Below, piece by piece: positions 34,131 to 46,175 of a stretch of DNA of 64,000 nucleotides (position 1 is the stretch's first letter; each line of letters starts with the position of its first letter). The DNA is from Actinomycetota bacterium. Lineage in GTDB: Bacteria > Actinomycetota > Acidimicrobiia > Acidimicrobiales > Ilumatobacteraceae. The translations under genes and the position numbers were made by a program. The DNA lies in NCBI GenBank assembly GCA_016871295.1, contig VFZD01000002.1, positions 1 through 64,000 of the forward strand, written 5' to 3'. The notes beneath the pieces were generated by a model, which was not told the DNA's origin, made no database searches, and saw only the letters and a program-made list of their open reading frames with translations.

Positions 34131-35266
34131 TGAACAGCATCCTCAAAGATTTTGGTCGGCTGTATCGCGGCCAAACCACGGTCAATTTCATCGGCAAGCG
34201 GCTTGTGGGTTTTGTGATCTCGCTGGTTTTGGTCTTGTCGGGCGCGATTTCGCTGGTCGTGCAGGGCCTCGAACTGGGCATCGATTTCCGCGGCGGGGTC
34301 GCCTGGGAAGTGCCGGCAGGTTCGCTGACCGACGCCAACGCGCGCGAGGTTCTCGGCCGAAACGGCATCGATTCAGCCAATGCCAAAGTTCAATTTTTGA
34401 CGGGTTCCGAATTGCAGGTGATGCGCGTGCAGGTCGGCGACCAGCCGGAAGAGGTTCGACTGGCGGTGCAAAAGTCTTTCGCCGAACTGGCGAAAACGGA
34501 ATTGCAGGAGGTCAGCGTCGCCTCGGTGAGCTCGTCATGGGGGCGAAGCATCACCGAAAAGGCGATCCGGGCCTTGCTCGTATTCTTCGTCGTCGTGTCG
34601 CTCTATATTTCGTGGCGGCTCGAGTGGAAGATGGCGATCACGGCGATCATCGCGATGCTGCACGACGTGTTGTTGAGCGTGGGCATCTACTCGATATTCG
34701 ATTTTGAAGTCACCCCCGCCACGGTCGTGGCGTTCTTGACGATTTTGGGCTATTCGCTCTACGACACGGTGGTCGTGTTCGATCGGGTGCAAGAAAACGC
34801 GGAGAAGTTTTCGACCTCGCGTCAATCTTTTGCGAACATCGCCAATGTCTCGACCAACGAGGTGCTAGCGCGCTCGCTGAACACGACCTTGTCGTCGGCA
34901 CTGCCCGTCGTGGCGTTGTTGTTCGTCGGATCATTCGCCCTGGGCGCCAAAAACCTCGAAGAGTTCGCGGTTGCACTGTTGGTCGGCATGCTCGCCGGCA
35001 CATATTCGTCGATTTTTATCGCCGTACCGTTGCTGGATCTGCTCAAACAGAACGAGCCGAAATACAAGCCGTTCAAGGATCAAATAGCCACCGGGCAAAA
35101 AATGGCGGCGCTGATGGGCGTCGACGCGTCACCCAAGCGTCAGCAGGACGCTGTGACTTCCGTTGTCGAAAGCACTCCGCTCGGCGAATCTGCGGGCGAA
35201 TCGGTGGCCAAGCGCGCGACCGCGACGCTGACTCATCCGCCGCGACCCCGAAAAAAACGCCGCTAG
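34130..35266 (+). CDS. secF: Protein translocase subunit SecF
   Basis: SecF pairs with SecD as a proton-driven export motor. ATG 34130 overlaps the secD stop by one base and gives 378 residues. The family features are the first helix near 22-43, GIDFRGGVAWEV, the five C-terminal helices including TILGYSLYDTVVVFDRV, and SLNTTLSSALPVVALL. The last ~60 residues form a basic cytosolic tail ending in Arg/Lys. The unusually extended C-terminus is common in actinobacteria. Confidence 0.95.
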   Translation: MNSILKDFGRLYRGQTTVNFIGKRLVGFVISLVLVLSGAISLVVQGLELGIDFRGGVAWEVPAGSLTDANAREVLGRNGIDSANAKVQFLTGSELQVMRVQVGDQPEEVRLAVQKSFAELAKTELQEVSVASVSSSWGRSITEKAIRALLVFFVVVSLYISWRLEWKMAITAIIAMLHDVLLSVGIYSIFDFEVTPATVVAFLTILGYSLYDTVVVFDRVQENAEKFSTSRQSFANIANVSTNEVLARSLNTTLSSALPVVALLFVGSFALGAKNLEEFAVALLVGMLAGTYSSIFIAVPLLDLLKQNEPKYKPFKDQIATGQKMAALMGVDASPKRQQDAVTSVVESTPLGESAGESVAKRATATLTHPPRPRKKRR

Positions 35267-35269
35267 CAC

Positions 35270-35281
35270 TACGCTTGGGTA
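35270..35281 (+). promoter_or_regulatory. -10 element and leaderless start of rel
   Basis: TACGCT (35270-35275) is followed by exactly six bases and the ATG at 35282. The gap between secF and rel is only 15 bases and contains no Shine-Dalgarno. Confidence 0.5.
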
Positions 35282-37549
35282 ATGGCCACCTCATCCAGGG
35301 TGCTGCCGTGGCGGCGCCATAACACGACGATTGCCGAAGAACTTTCGCCGCTTCTGAGCGCCTATAAATCGCGCCATCCGAAGGGCCCGGTTTCGATGAT
35401 CAACTCGGCCTACGAAATGGCCCGTGCCGCCCATGCCAACCAGAGTCGCTCGAGCGGCGAACTTTACATAAACCATCCGATCGCCGTGGCGCGCATCGTC
35501 GCCGATATCGGCCTCGACGAGGTTTCGATCGTCGCCGCCTTGTTGCATGACGCGGTCGAAGACACCGAGATTACCCTGGCCGATGTCGAGAACGGTTTTG
35601 GTGGCGAGGTTGCTTCGATCGTCGACGGTGTCACGAAACTGGAGCGTCTGCAATTTGATTCGAAAGAGGCCCAGCAGGCGGCGACGATGCGCAAGATGCT
35701 GGTCGCGATGGCGCGCGACCTTCGCGTGTTGATGATCAAGTTGGCCGATCGCCTGCACAACATGCGTACGATCGCGGCGGTGCCGCATGAAAAGCAGCGG
35801 CGAATCGCCCAAGAGACGCTCGATATCTATGCCCCCTTGGCGCATCGGCTCGGCATGCAAGAAATCAAACAACAACTCGAAGATCTGGCGTTCGCCGCGC
35901 TTTACCCGAAGCGATACGCCGAGCTAGACCACCTCGTCGCCACCCGCGCACCCGAACGAAACGTCTATTTGGCAAAAACCATCGGTCAGGTTCAACAATG
36001 GTTGGAAGAGGTCAAGATCAAAGCCGAGATGGCTGCCCGTGGCAAACACCTGTGGAGCATCTACGAAAAGATGGTGCAAAAGGGTCGCGAGTTCGACGAT
36101 ATATACGACCTGCTGGCGATTCGAATCGTGGTCGGATCAGAAAAAGACTGTTACACGGTTCTGGGCGCGATTCACGGGCATTGGAAACCGATCGTCGGAC
36201 GCTTCAAAGACTACATCGCGATGCCGAAATTCAATTTGTATCAGTCGCTGCACACCACGGTGGTCGGCCCGGGCGGCAAACCAATCGAGGTGCAAATACG
36301 CACGCGTGAAATGCACCAGCGCGCCGAGTGGGGCGTGGCGTCGCACTGGGCCTACAAAGACAATATTTCACAGGGCGACATCGACTGGTTGAATCGCATC
36401 ATCGATTGGCAGGGCGAGGTCTCAGACCCGGGCCAGTTTTTGGAGATTCTCAAGACCGACCTGGAGCAAGACGAACTGTTCGTCTTCACCCCCAAAGGTC
36501 GGGTCATCACCCTGCCCGCATTGTCGACGCCGGTCGACTTCGCCTATGCCGTTCACACCGAGGTCGGTCACGGTTGCATGGGTGCACGGGTCAACGGTCG
36601 GCTCGTGCCGCTCGACCACAAACTCGCATCGGGTGATACCTGCGAGGTTCTCGTCTCGAAAGGCGAGACGAGCGGGCCATCGCCAGACTGGCTGAATTTC
36701 GTCGTCTCGCCCAAGGCCAAGAGCAAGATCAGGCATTGGATCTCCAAAGAGAAGCTCGAAGATCTAGTCGAAACAGGAAGAGACGAACTCGTCGAACGCC
36801 TGAGGCAGGTGGGTTTGCCGTCGCAAAAGATGTTGACCTCGCAAATATTGCTCGATCAAGTCAAAGACCTGAAGTTCGTCGATCTAAACGAATTGTTCGT
36901 CGCGATCGGCGACCAACGCGTCGATGCCGTGGCGCTGGTCGAACGAATGTCGAGGCGAATGCGCGACGGAGAACAACCCGATCAGCTTTCGATGTCGACG
37001 TTCGGTGCCTCGGGGAGCACGACTTCGCAACGGAACGGCGTGCACGTCGAGGGAATGCCCGATGTGCTGGTGCGACTTTCGCGGTGTTGCACGCCGGTTC
37101 CTCCGGACGAGGTAATGGGTTTTGTCACCAAGGGTCGCGGTGTGACGGTTCATCGAGCCGACTGCGCCAATGCGGTCGCCCTCGCGACGCAAGATGCGAC
37201 GCGCGTGGTCGAAGTCGATTGGTCGGCCGACAGCGGCGAGACGGTGTTCATCGCCGCCGTCGAGGTGAAGGCGTTGGATCGTTCGCGATTGTTGCGCGAC
37301 GTGGCGAATGCGTTGTCGGACGAGCACGTCAACATCGTCGCATGCACCACCCACACTGGGGCCGACAGGGTGGCCAGAATGCGATTCGAGTTCGAGCTCG
37401 CCGACCCCGGTCACCTGCAGTCGGTGTTGCGGGTGATCAAACGCATTGACGGCGTTTACGACGCGACTCGATATCTGCCCGGCAGCGCGATGGGCGAACT
37501 CGAGTCGGAGCAGGGCGGACATCCCTCGGCGATTCGGCCGAACAATTAG
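35282..37549 (+). CDS. relA: Bifunctional (p)ppGpp synthetase/hydrolase
   Basis: This long RelA/SpoT homologue (755 residues) makes and degrades the stringent alarmone. The hydrolase domain retains YINHP, the HD pair H89-D90 in LLHDAVEDT, and KLADRLHNMRT. The synthetase domain contains DIYDLLAIRIVV, MPKFNLYQSLHTTV and EVQIRT. The regulatory half has a TGS domain (about 398-460), the CC motif in LSRCCTPVPPDE near 600, and a C-terminal ACT domain. Both activities look intact, as for actinobacterial Rel. Its TAG stop is embedded in the hisS promoter. Confidence 0.96.
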   Translation: MATSSRVLPWRRHNTTIAEELSPLLSAYKSRHPKGPVSMINSAYEMARAAHANQSRSSGELYINHPIAVARIVADIGLDEVSIVAALLHDAVEDTEITLADVENGFGGEVASIVDGVTKLERLQFDSKEAQQAATMRKMLVAMARDLRVLMIKLADRLHNMRTIAAVPHEKQRRIAQETLDIYAPLAHRLGMQEIKQQLEDLAFAALYPKRYAELDHLVATRAPERNVYLAKTIGQVQQWLEEVKIKAEMAARGKHLWSIYEKMVQKGREFDDIYDLLAIRIVVGSEKDCYTVLGAIHGHWKPIVGRFKDYIAMPKFNLYQSLHTTVVGPGGKPIEVQIRTREMHQRAEWGVASHWAYKDNISQGDIDWLNRIIDWQGEVSDPGQFLEILKTDLEQDELFVFTPKGRVITLPALSTPVDFAYAVHTEVGHGCMGARVNGRLVPLDHKLASGDTCEVLVSKGETSGPSPDWLNFVVSPKAKSKIRHWISKEKLEDLVETGRDELVERLRQVGLPSQKMLTSQILLDQVKDLKFVDLNELFVAIGDQRVDAVALVERMSRRMRDGEQPDQLSMSTFGASGSTTSQRNGVHVEGMPDVLVRLSRCCTPVPPDEVMGFVTKGRGVTVHRADCANAVALATQDATRVVEVDWSADSGETVFIAAVEVKALDRSRLLRDVANALSDEHVNIVACTTHTGADRVARMRFEFELADPGHLQSVLRVIKRIDGVYDATRYLPGSAMGELESEQGGHPSAIRPNN

Positions 37550-37558
37550 CCTTGATGC
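37547..37558 (+). promoter_or_regulatory. -10 element of hisS built on the rel stop codon
   Basis: TAGCCT (37547-37552) begins with the TAG stop of rel and is followed by exactly six bases and the hisS GTG at 37559. There is no Shine-Dalgarno. Confidence 0.5.
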
Positions 37559-38812
37559 GTGCCTGAATTCAAGACTTCTCCGGGGACGCGCGACATTCTG
37601 GCCCCCGACTCCGGTCGGTGGCGCGCATTCCAAGATGTATTCGCCAAGACTGTCGAGGCCGCCGGATACACACTGATCATTCCGCCAATGTTCGAAGACC
37701 TAGACGTTTTCTTGCGCCTCGGCGAGGCCACCGAGGTGGTCAGCAAAGAAATGTACGACTTCCATGACAAAGGTGGGCGACACGTGGCGTTGCGACCCGA
37801 ACAGACGGCGAGCGTCTGTCGGGCGTTTGTCGAGCATCGACCGACCACGCCATGGAAGGTCTGGTATGCCGGACCAAACTTTCGTTACGAGAAACCCCAA
37901 CAGGGTCGGTACAGGCAGTTCGATCAGGTGGGCATCGAGGCCCTCGGCACCGATGACCCGTTTCTCGATGCCGAGGTGATCGGCCTGGGGGCGAAATTTT
38001 TCTCGAATCTCGGGCTCACCCGAGTCAAACTTTCGGTCAACACCCTCGGCGATGCGGGAGATCGCGCAAGGTATTCCCAAGTGCTGTTCGAATATTTCTC
38101 GCGCCACGAGTCGACGCTGTCCAGCGAAAGCAGGGCGACTCTGGCACGCAATCCGTTGCGGGTGCTCGATTCAAAACGCAAGCCCGATCAAGAGTTGATC
38201 GCCAACGCCCCGGCAATACGCGACACGATCGGCGGCGAGGCCAAGGCGCACTTCGAGAGCGTGCTCGGGGCCCTCGAGGCGTTGAACGTCCCTTATCAGG
38301 TCAACAACCGTCTGGTTCGCGGCCTCGACTATTACCGACGAACGACTTTTGAATTCGTTTCGACCGTGCTCGAATCGGCGCACACGGCGATCGGTGGTGG
38401 CGGGCGGTACGACGGGCTGGTCGAGGCCTTGGGTGGCCCCGCCACGCCCGGCATCGGGTTCGCCCTCGGATTAGATCGAACGTTGTTGGCCTGCGACGCC
38501 GAGGGCGCGTTCGCCGCACCCAAAAACACAGTCGAAGTTTTCGTGGTCGACACCGTCGACGGAATGCACGCCCAAACGATCTGCAACTTGCTCCGTGCGA
38601 GCGGCGTAACCGCCGATCGCGCCTACGACTTGCGCAGCATGAAGGCCCAAATGAAGGCGGCCGATCGCAGTGGTGCGTCGGTGGCGCTGATAATCGGCCC
38701 GGGCGAGGCGCAAAACTCGACAATAACGCTGCGTCCGATGAATTCGGGCGAACAATATTCGATCCCGCGCAGCGATCTCGTCGGCGAGGTTTTGAAGGTG
38801 TTGAGACGATGA
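37559..38812 (+). CDS. hisS: Histidyl-tRNA synthetase
   Basis: The 417-residue class II synthetase charges tRNA-His. Motif 2 is seen in NFRYEKPQQGRYRQF, the histidine-specific segments in LVRGLDYYRRTTFEF and GGGGRYDGLVEALGG, and a C-terminal anticodon-binding domain follows from about residue 325. The TGA stop overlaps the aspS ATG by four bases. Confidence 0.96.
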   Translation: MPEFKTSPGTRDILAPDSGRWRAFQDVFAKTVEAAGYTLIIPPMFEDLDVFLRLGEATEVVSKEMYDFHDKGGRHVALRPEQTASVCRAFVEHRPTTPWKVWYAGPNFRYEKPQQGRYRQFDQVGIEALGTDDPFLDAEVIGLGAKFFSNLGLTRVKLSVNTLGDAGDRARYSQVLFEYFSRHESTLSSESRATLARNPLRVLDSKRKPDQELIANAPAIRDTIGGEAKAHFESVLGALEALNVPYQVNNRLVRGLDYYRRTTFEFVSTVLESAHTAIGGGGRYDGLVEALGGPATPGIGFALGLDRTLLACDAEGAFAAPKNTVEVFVVDTVDGMHAQTICNLLRASGVTADRAYDLRSMKAQMKAADRSGASVALIIGPGEAQNSTITLRPMNSGEQYSIPRSDLVGEVLKVLRR

Positions 38813-40590
38813 CCAAGACACACGAGAACTTGCAAGCCACCGCGATGAGATCGCATCTGTGCGGCGACCTTCGCCCCGAAAACGTCGGCGATGAGGTGAC
38901 GCTTTGTGGTTGGGTCGGGCGAAGGAGAGAGCACGGCGAGCATCTGGCGTTTCTCGACCTTCGCGACTTCAGCGGCGTCGTGCAGTGCGTCGTCGACAAC
39001 AAGGTCGATGTGCGCAGCGAATGGGTGGTTCAAGTCAGGGGCAAGGTGAACCTTCGCCCGGTCGGCACGGCCAACGAAAGTCTTCCGACCGGCAAGGTCG
39101 AGTTGGTCGATTGCCAGATTCAGGTGTTGAACAACGCCGAACCACCACCGTTTCCGATCGACCAGCGGGGCGATGAAGTCGACGAGAACGTTCGCCTCAA
39201 GTACAGGTATCTCGATATTCGACGCGAGAGAATGCAGAAGAACCTCCGTTTGCGCGCGGTGGTCAACTCGGCGATCAGAGGATCCATGGAGTCGCAGGGG
39301 TTCACCGAAATCGAAACACCGTTGCTGATGCCCAGCACCCCCGAGGGCGCCCGAGAGTTTCTCGTGCCGTCGCGCAACGAGCCGGGGTCTTTCTACGCGT
39401 TGCCCCAGTCGCCGCAACTCTGGAAACAATTGCTGATGGTTGCCGGCATCGATCGCTATTACCAGATCGCCAAGTGTCTTCGCGACGAGGACCTGAGGGC
39501 CGACCGTCAATACGAGTTCATGCAACTGGACGCCGAAATGAGTTTCGTCGACGAAGACGACGTGATGTCGATGATCTCGACGGCGGTTGTCGCCGCGACA
39601 AAGGCCGCCACGGGCGTCGAGCCGCCAGCCATCGAGCGAATGAGATGGTCCGACGCAATGAACAACTACGGTTCCGACAAACCCGACCTTCGCTTCGAGA
39701 TGAAGTTGTTCGAGTTGACCGCGACTTTTTCATCCACCTCGTTCAAGGCGTTCGCGGGCGCGGAGTCGATCAAGGGCATCTGTGTGCGGGCCGCCGAATT
39801 TCCCCGACAGGCCGCAAGCGGACGCAGCAAACTCGATGCCTTGACCGAAAAAGCCAAGAAGATGGGCGCCAAGGGTCTGGTTTGGATCAAGGTCGGCGAG
39901 GCGAACGTGCTCGACTCACCGGTCGCCAAGTTTTTTTCGGCCGAGGAACAATCGGCGTTGTTGAGCCAGACACACGCCACGCCGGGCGATTTGATTCTGA
40001 TCGTCGCCGATTCGTGGTCGACCACCTGCGACGTGCTCGGCCAACTGCGCAATGACCTGGGCCGTCCTCCCGTTCACGAGGGCCCCTATAGATATGTATG
40101 GGTCGTCGACTTTCCGCTGTTCGTCGGCATCAACCCGACCACCAACAAACCCCAACCGGGACATCATCCGTTCTGCCACCCGCACCCCGAGGATCTCGAC
40201 CGACTCGAGCGCGATCCGCTGTCGGTGAGGGCGCTGGCCTACGACCTGGTTTTGAACGGATGGGAGCTCGGCTCGGGTTCGATTCGAATTCATGAGCCCG
40301 AGCTTCAGCGTCGGGTGTTCAGGCAATTGGGTATTTCCGACTCAGATGCCGACACAAGATTCGGTTTCTTTCTGCAACCGTTCAAATACGGGGCGCCACC
40401 GCACGGCGGTTTCGCCTTCGGAATCGATCGGCTCGTGGCGATTTTGGCGGGCGAAGAGAACATCCGCGAAGTTGTCGCTTTTCCGAAGACCCAGTCCGGC
40501 TCAGATCCGATGACCAACGCCCCGACGACGGTCAACGCCGCACAGCTACAGGAACTCGGAATCAGGTTGTTGCCCCCGGCCGCGAAATGA
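38809..40590 (+). CDS. aspS: Aspartyl-tRNA synthetase (bacterial type)
   Basis: The 593-residue class IIb synthetase has an N-terminal OB anticodon-binding fold (about 10-115), the catalytic core with PLLMPSTPEGAREFLVPSR and PQSPQLWKQLLMVAG, the bacterial GAD insertion domain (about 300-420), and motif 3 in GGFAFGIDRLVAILAG. Whether it also charges tRNA-Asn depends on GatCAB genes outside the window. It overlaps hisS and rarA by four bases at both ends. Confidence 0.96.
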   Translation: MTKTHENLQATAMRSHLCGDLRPENVGDEVTLCGWVGRRREHGEHLAFLDLRDFSGVVQCVVDNKVDVRSEWVVQVRGKVNLRPVGTANESLPTGKVELVDCQIQVLNNAEPPPFPIDQRGDEVDENVRLKYRYLDIRRERMQKNLRLRAVVNSAIRGSMESQGFTEIETPLLMPSTPEGAREFLVPSRNEPGSFYALPQSPQLWKQLLMVAGIDRYYQIAKCLRDEDLRADRQYEFMQLDAEMSFVDEDDVMSMISTAVVAATKAATGVEPPAIERMRWSDAMNNYGSDKPDLRFEMKLFELTATFSSTSFKAFAGAESIKGICVRAAEFPRQAASGRSKLDALTEKAKKMGAKGLVWIKVGEANVLDSPVAKFFSAEEQSALLSQTHATPGDLILIVADSWSTTCDVLGQLRNDLGRPPVHEGPYRYVWVVDFPLFVGINPTTNKPQPGHHPFCHPHPEDLDRLERDPLSVRALAYDLVLNGWELGSGSIRIHEPELQRRVFRQLGISDSDADTRFGFFLQPFKYGAPPHGGFAFGIDRLVAILAGEENIREVVAFPKTQSGSDPMTNAPTTVNAAQLQELGIRLLPPAAK

Positions 40591-41879
40591 AAGACGATTT
40601 GTTCACCGCCGCCGCGGCTGAACGCCTCAAATCACAAGCGCCGTTGGCGGCGCGTCTGCGCCCCCGATCATTGGACGAAATCGTCGGTCAACAGCACTTG
40701 CTGGCCGAGCATTCGCCGCTCAGGGTGCTGATCGAAAGCGACCGAATTTCTTCGGTCATTTTCTGGGGGCCGCCCGGCACGGGGAAAACGACGCTCGCCG
40801 AGGTCGTGGCGTTGACGACGAATCGATTTTTCGAACGGCTCTCGGCCGTCAGCGCGGGCGTCAAAGATGTGCGCGAGGCGATCGATCTCGCCGCTGAACG
40901 GCTCGGACAACTCGGAAAGGGCACGATCGTGTTCATCGACGAGATCCATCGATTCTCGACTTCCCAACAAGATGCGCTGTTGACCTCGGTCGAAGCGGGT
41001 GTCATTACTTTGATCGGCGCCACCACGGAGAACCCGTATTTCGAACTGAACGCGCCGTTGCGCAGTCGCTCGACTCTTTTTCGCCTCGAGCCGTTGCAGC
41101 CGGGTGACGTGTTGGAACTTCTGCGTCGTGGCGTCGAGGCAGAGTCTGTCAAGGCCGACGCCGATGCGCTCGACGCACTTGCCCAGCGCTGCGCCGGAGA
41201 CGCCCGTCAAGCGTTGACCGCTCTCGAGGTGGCGTGCGCTTTGTCGCATGAGAACGATCGTCGCTTGACGATGGGTCATGTCGATGCCGCGCTCGGTGTC
41301 AGCGCCCTGCGCTACGGTCGCGACGATCATTACGACGTCGTGTCGGCATTCATCAAGAGCATTCGTGGATCAGATCCACAGGCAGGGTTGTTCTGGTTGG
41401 CGCGAATGCTCGAGTCGGGAGACGACGCGAGGTTCATCGCCCGACGCCTCGTGATTTTGGCCAGCGAAGATATCGGCATGGCTGATTCGAACGCGCTGGT
41501 AGTGGCCGTCGCCGCGGCGACGGCGCTCGAGCATGTTGGTTTGCCCGAGGCGCAATTGAATTTGGCCCAGGCGGTCGTCTATTTGGCCAATGCGCCGAAG
41601 AGCAATCGGGTCGCGCTCGGCATCTGGTCGGCCAGAGAAGACATTCGTCGGGGAGTCAGCGCCGAGGTGCCCGCGCATTTGCGCGACGCCCACTACCAGG
41701 GGGCGAAAGATTTCGGTCACGGCGTCGGCTATTCGTATCCGCACGATGATCCGCGAGGTTGGGTCGAGCAGCAATACTTGCCGGATGAAGTTGATGGTTC
41801 ACCGGCACGCAAAGCCGTTTATTACGAACCGTCGACTCACGGACAAGAGAGCGAAATCGCGAAACGAACCCGCGAGTAG
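40587..41879 (+). CDS. rarA: Replication-associated recombination protein A (RarA/MgsA-like AAA+ ATPase)
   Basis: RarA acts at stalled replication forks. The 430-residue protein has RPRSLDEIVGQQHLL, Walker A GPPGTGKTTL, Walker B IVFIDEIHRF, and GATTENPYFELNAPL, followed by the tetramerisation domain with LASEDIGMADSNAL and PKSNRVALGI. ATGA overlap with aspS indicates co-transcription with the synthetase genes. 48 bases separate it from alaS. Confidence 0.95.
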   Translation: MKDDLFTAAAAERLKSQAPLAARLRPRSLDEIVGQQHLLAEHSPLRVLIESDRISSVIFWGPPGTGKTTLAEVVALTTNRFFERLSAVSAGVKDVREAIDLAAERLGQLGKGTIVFIDEIHRFSTSQQDALLTSVEAGVITLIGATTENPYFELNAPLRSRSTLFRLEPLQPGDVLELLRRGVEAESVKADADALDALAQRCAGDARQALTALEVACALSHENDRRLTMGHVDAALGVSALRYGRDDHYDVVSAFIKSIRGSDPQAGLFWLARMLESGDDARFIARRLVILASEDIGMADSNALVVAVAAATALEHVGLPEAQLNLAQAVVYLANAPKSNRVALGIWSAREDIRRGVSAEVPAHLRDAHYQGAKDFGHGVGYSYPHDDPRGWVEQQYLPDEVDGSPARKAVYYEPSTHGQESEIAKRTRE

Positions 41880-41913
41880 ATAATCCTGGCCGTTCGCCAA
41901 GAGCGGTGAATAG

Positions 41914-41927
41914 TAGGATCGTCTCGT
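41914..41927 (+). promoter_or_regulatory. -10 element of alaS
   Basis: TAGGAT (41914-41919), itself preceded by another TAG, lies eight bases before the alaS ATG. No Shine-Dalgarno lies between, so a leaderless or near-leaderless mRNA is likely. Confidence 0.5.
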
Positions 41928-44546
<2,619 letters not shown>

Positions 44547-44553
44547 ACCGCTG

Positions 44554-44979
44554 ATGCGAAGTCTCGGTATCGACCTGGGTTCGAAACGAGTCGGCGTGGC
44601 GATGAGCGACAGCAGTGGAACCATCGCCTCACCACTCACGGTCATTGTCCGCGGCCCGAACCGGGCGCAAGATCACAAGAAGATTCAACAACTCATCGAC
44701 GAATACGAGGTCGACTGCGTGGTCGTGGGAATGCCGATCAGCATGTCGGGAAAACTGGGCACGGCGGCAAACAGCGCGCAAGATGAGATCTCCGAGATGA
44801 GAAACACGCTGACCGTGCCGATCTACTCGTATGACGAGCGGTTGACCTCAAAAACCGCGAACGATTCGATGATCATGGCGAATATGAAGGCCCAGGCTCG
44901 CCGTCGCATCGTCGACAAGATCGCCGCCGCCGTGATGCTGCAGGGTTGGCTCGACCACGCCGACAGGAAAAAGTCGTGA
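44554..44979 (+). CDS. ruvX: RuvX/YqgF-family Holliday-junction-resolvase-like nuclease
   Basis: YqgF proteins adopt the RNase H fold; the E. coli member takes part in 16S rRNA 5' processing. The 141-residue protein begins MRSLGIDLGSKRVGVAMSD, contains VVVGMPISMSGKLG, and YDERLTSKTAND, the three family blocks with conserved acidic residues. ATG 44554 matches the family start; a longer frame lies in the end of alaS. The stop overlaps the mltG start as GTGA. Confidence 0.93.
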   Translation: MRSLGIDLGSKRVGVAMSDSSGTIASPLTVIVRGPNRAQDHKKIQQLIDEYEVDCVVVGMPISMSGKLGTAANSAQDEISEMRNTLTVPIYSYDERLTSKTANDSMIMANMKAQARRRIVDKIAAAVMLQGWLDHADRKKS

Positions 44980-46175
44980 ACCCCGAAGAGATCAAATGGC
45001 AAGAAGACTCGTGGGACGGCCCGGATGCCTGGGGCTCGAGCGACTTCGAGCAGGACATCGTCGAAAACCGACCCGACCCGCGCATCGTCCTGATCGTGTT
45101 GGCGGTCGTGATGAGTCTGATCGTGGCGGTCGGGGCGATCGGAATCTGGTATTTGCGACAGCTGAACCCGCCCGATCTGGTCGGCGCGGGTGGGCAATCG
45201 GCGACGAACTTCACGGTCAACCCCAACGACTCGCTCGTGGCGGTGAGCGAGCGTCTTCAAAACGAGGGGTTCATCGTCAACGCCGGGGTCTTTCGCTGGT
45301 ATGTCGCGCGTAACGGCGGGATCGACCTGCAGCCCGGCTATTACCAACTAATCCCGCGCAGCCATGTCGGCGACATCATGAAAGTTTTGAACACCAGCCC
45401 ATCGATGACGTTCACCAAGGTGACTTTCCCCGAGGGTTTCACGGTTGCAAAAATCGCGGCCCGTCTCGGCGAAAAAATTCCGCGCATTTCAGCCGAAGAT
45501 TTTCTGGCAACTGCGGCGAACCCCGACTTTGTTTCGTTGTTCGGGCCCGCCGACCCCGGTCGAACCGACGGTGCGCCATTTCGCCTCGAAGGTTTGTTGT
45601 TCCCCGACACATACCAGATATCGGGTGACGAGGGTGCCGCATCGATAGTCGATCGGATGTTGCGGTTGATGGAGCGCGTCGGACGCCAGGAGGGCATCGA
45701 AGAGTCGACGACGAAAGTTGGGCGATCGCCGTATGAAGTCTTGATCATCGCATCGTTGATCGAACGCGAGGCCAAACTCGAAGTGGATCGGGCGAAGATC
45801 GCGAGGGTCATCTACAACAGGCTCGAGCGTGGCATGCCGCTTCAAGTCGACGCAACGCTCTATTACAACGCCGCTGAAGGCGTCTCGTTCAGCGACTTGA
45901 TGGCCACCGATTCGCAGTACAACTCGTATCTATATAAGGGTCTGCCGCCGACCCCGATCGCCAACCCCGGTCGTGCGGCGATTCGAGCGGCGCTGAACCC
46001 GGCACCGAACCCGCCCCTGAGCGACCCGATTTGCAAAGGGATCAAGCAGGCATCGCGGTGCGCGTACATCTACTACGTGTTGAGCGACGCCAACGGCGGC
46101 CATACTTTCGCCGCGACCTTGCAAGACCACGAGAAAAATGTCGAGGCGGCGCGCCAAGCGGGCGTCCTCCCATGA
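44976..46175 (+). CDS. mltG: Endolytic murein transglycosylase MltG
   Basis: MltG cleaves nascent glycan strands and limits peptidoglycan chain length. The 399-residue protein has an acidic cytosolic N-terminus (1-35), one membrane helix (about 37-60), a LysM-like subdomain, and the YceG core, with E263 in ASLIEREAK as the probable catalytic residue, then ARVIYNRLERGMPLQ and GLPPTPIANPG. GTG 44976 overlaps the ruvX stop. The TGA stop overlaps aroE as ATGA. Confidence 0.93.
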   Translation: MNPEEIKWQEDSWDGPDAWGSSDFEQDIVENRPDPRIVLIVLAVVMSLIVAVGAIGIWYLRQLNPPDLVGAGGQSATNFTVNPNDSLVAVSERLQNEGFIVNAGVFRWYVARNGGIDLQPGYYQLIPRSHVGDIMKVLNTSPSMTFTKVTFPEGFTVAKIAARLGEKIPRISAEDFLATAANPDFVSLFGPADPGRTDGAPFRLEGLLFPDTYQISGDEGAASIVDRMLRLMERVGRQEGIEESTTKVGRSPYEVLIIASLIEREAKLEVDRAKIARVIYNRLERGMPLQVDATLYYNAAEGVSFSDLMATDSQYNSYLYKGLPPTPIANPGRAAIRAALNPAPNPPLSDPICKGIKQASRCAYIYYVLSDANGGHTFAATLQDHEKNVEAARQAGVLP

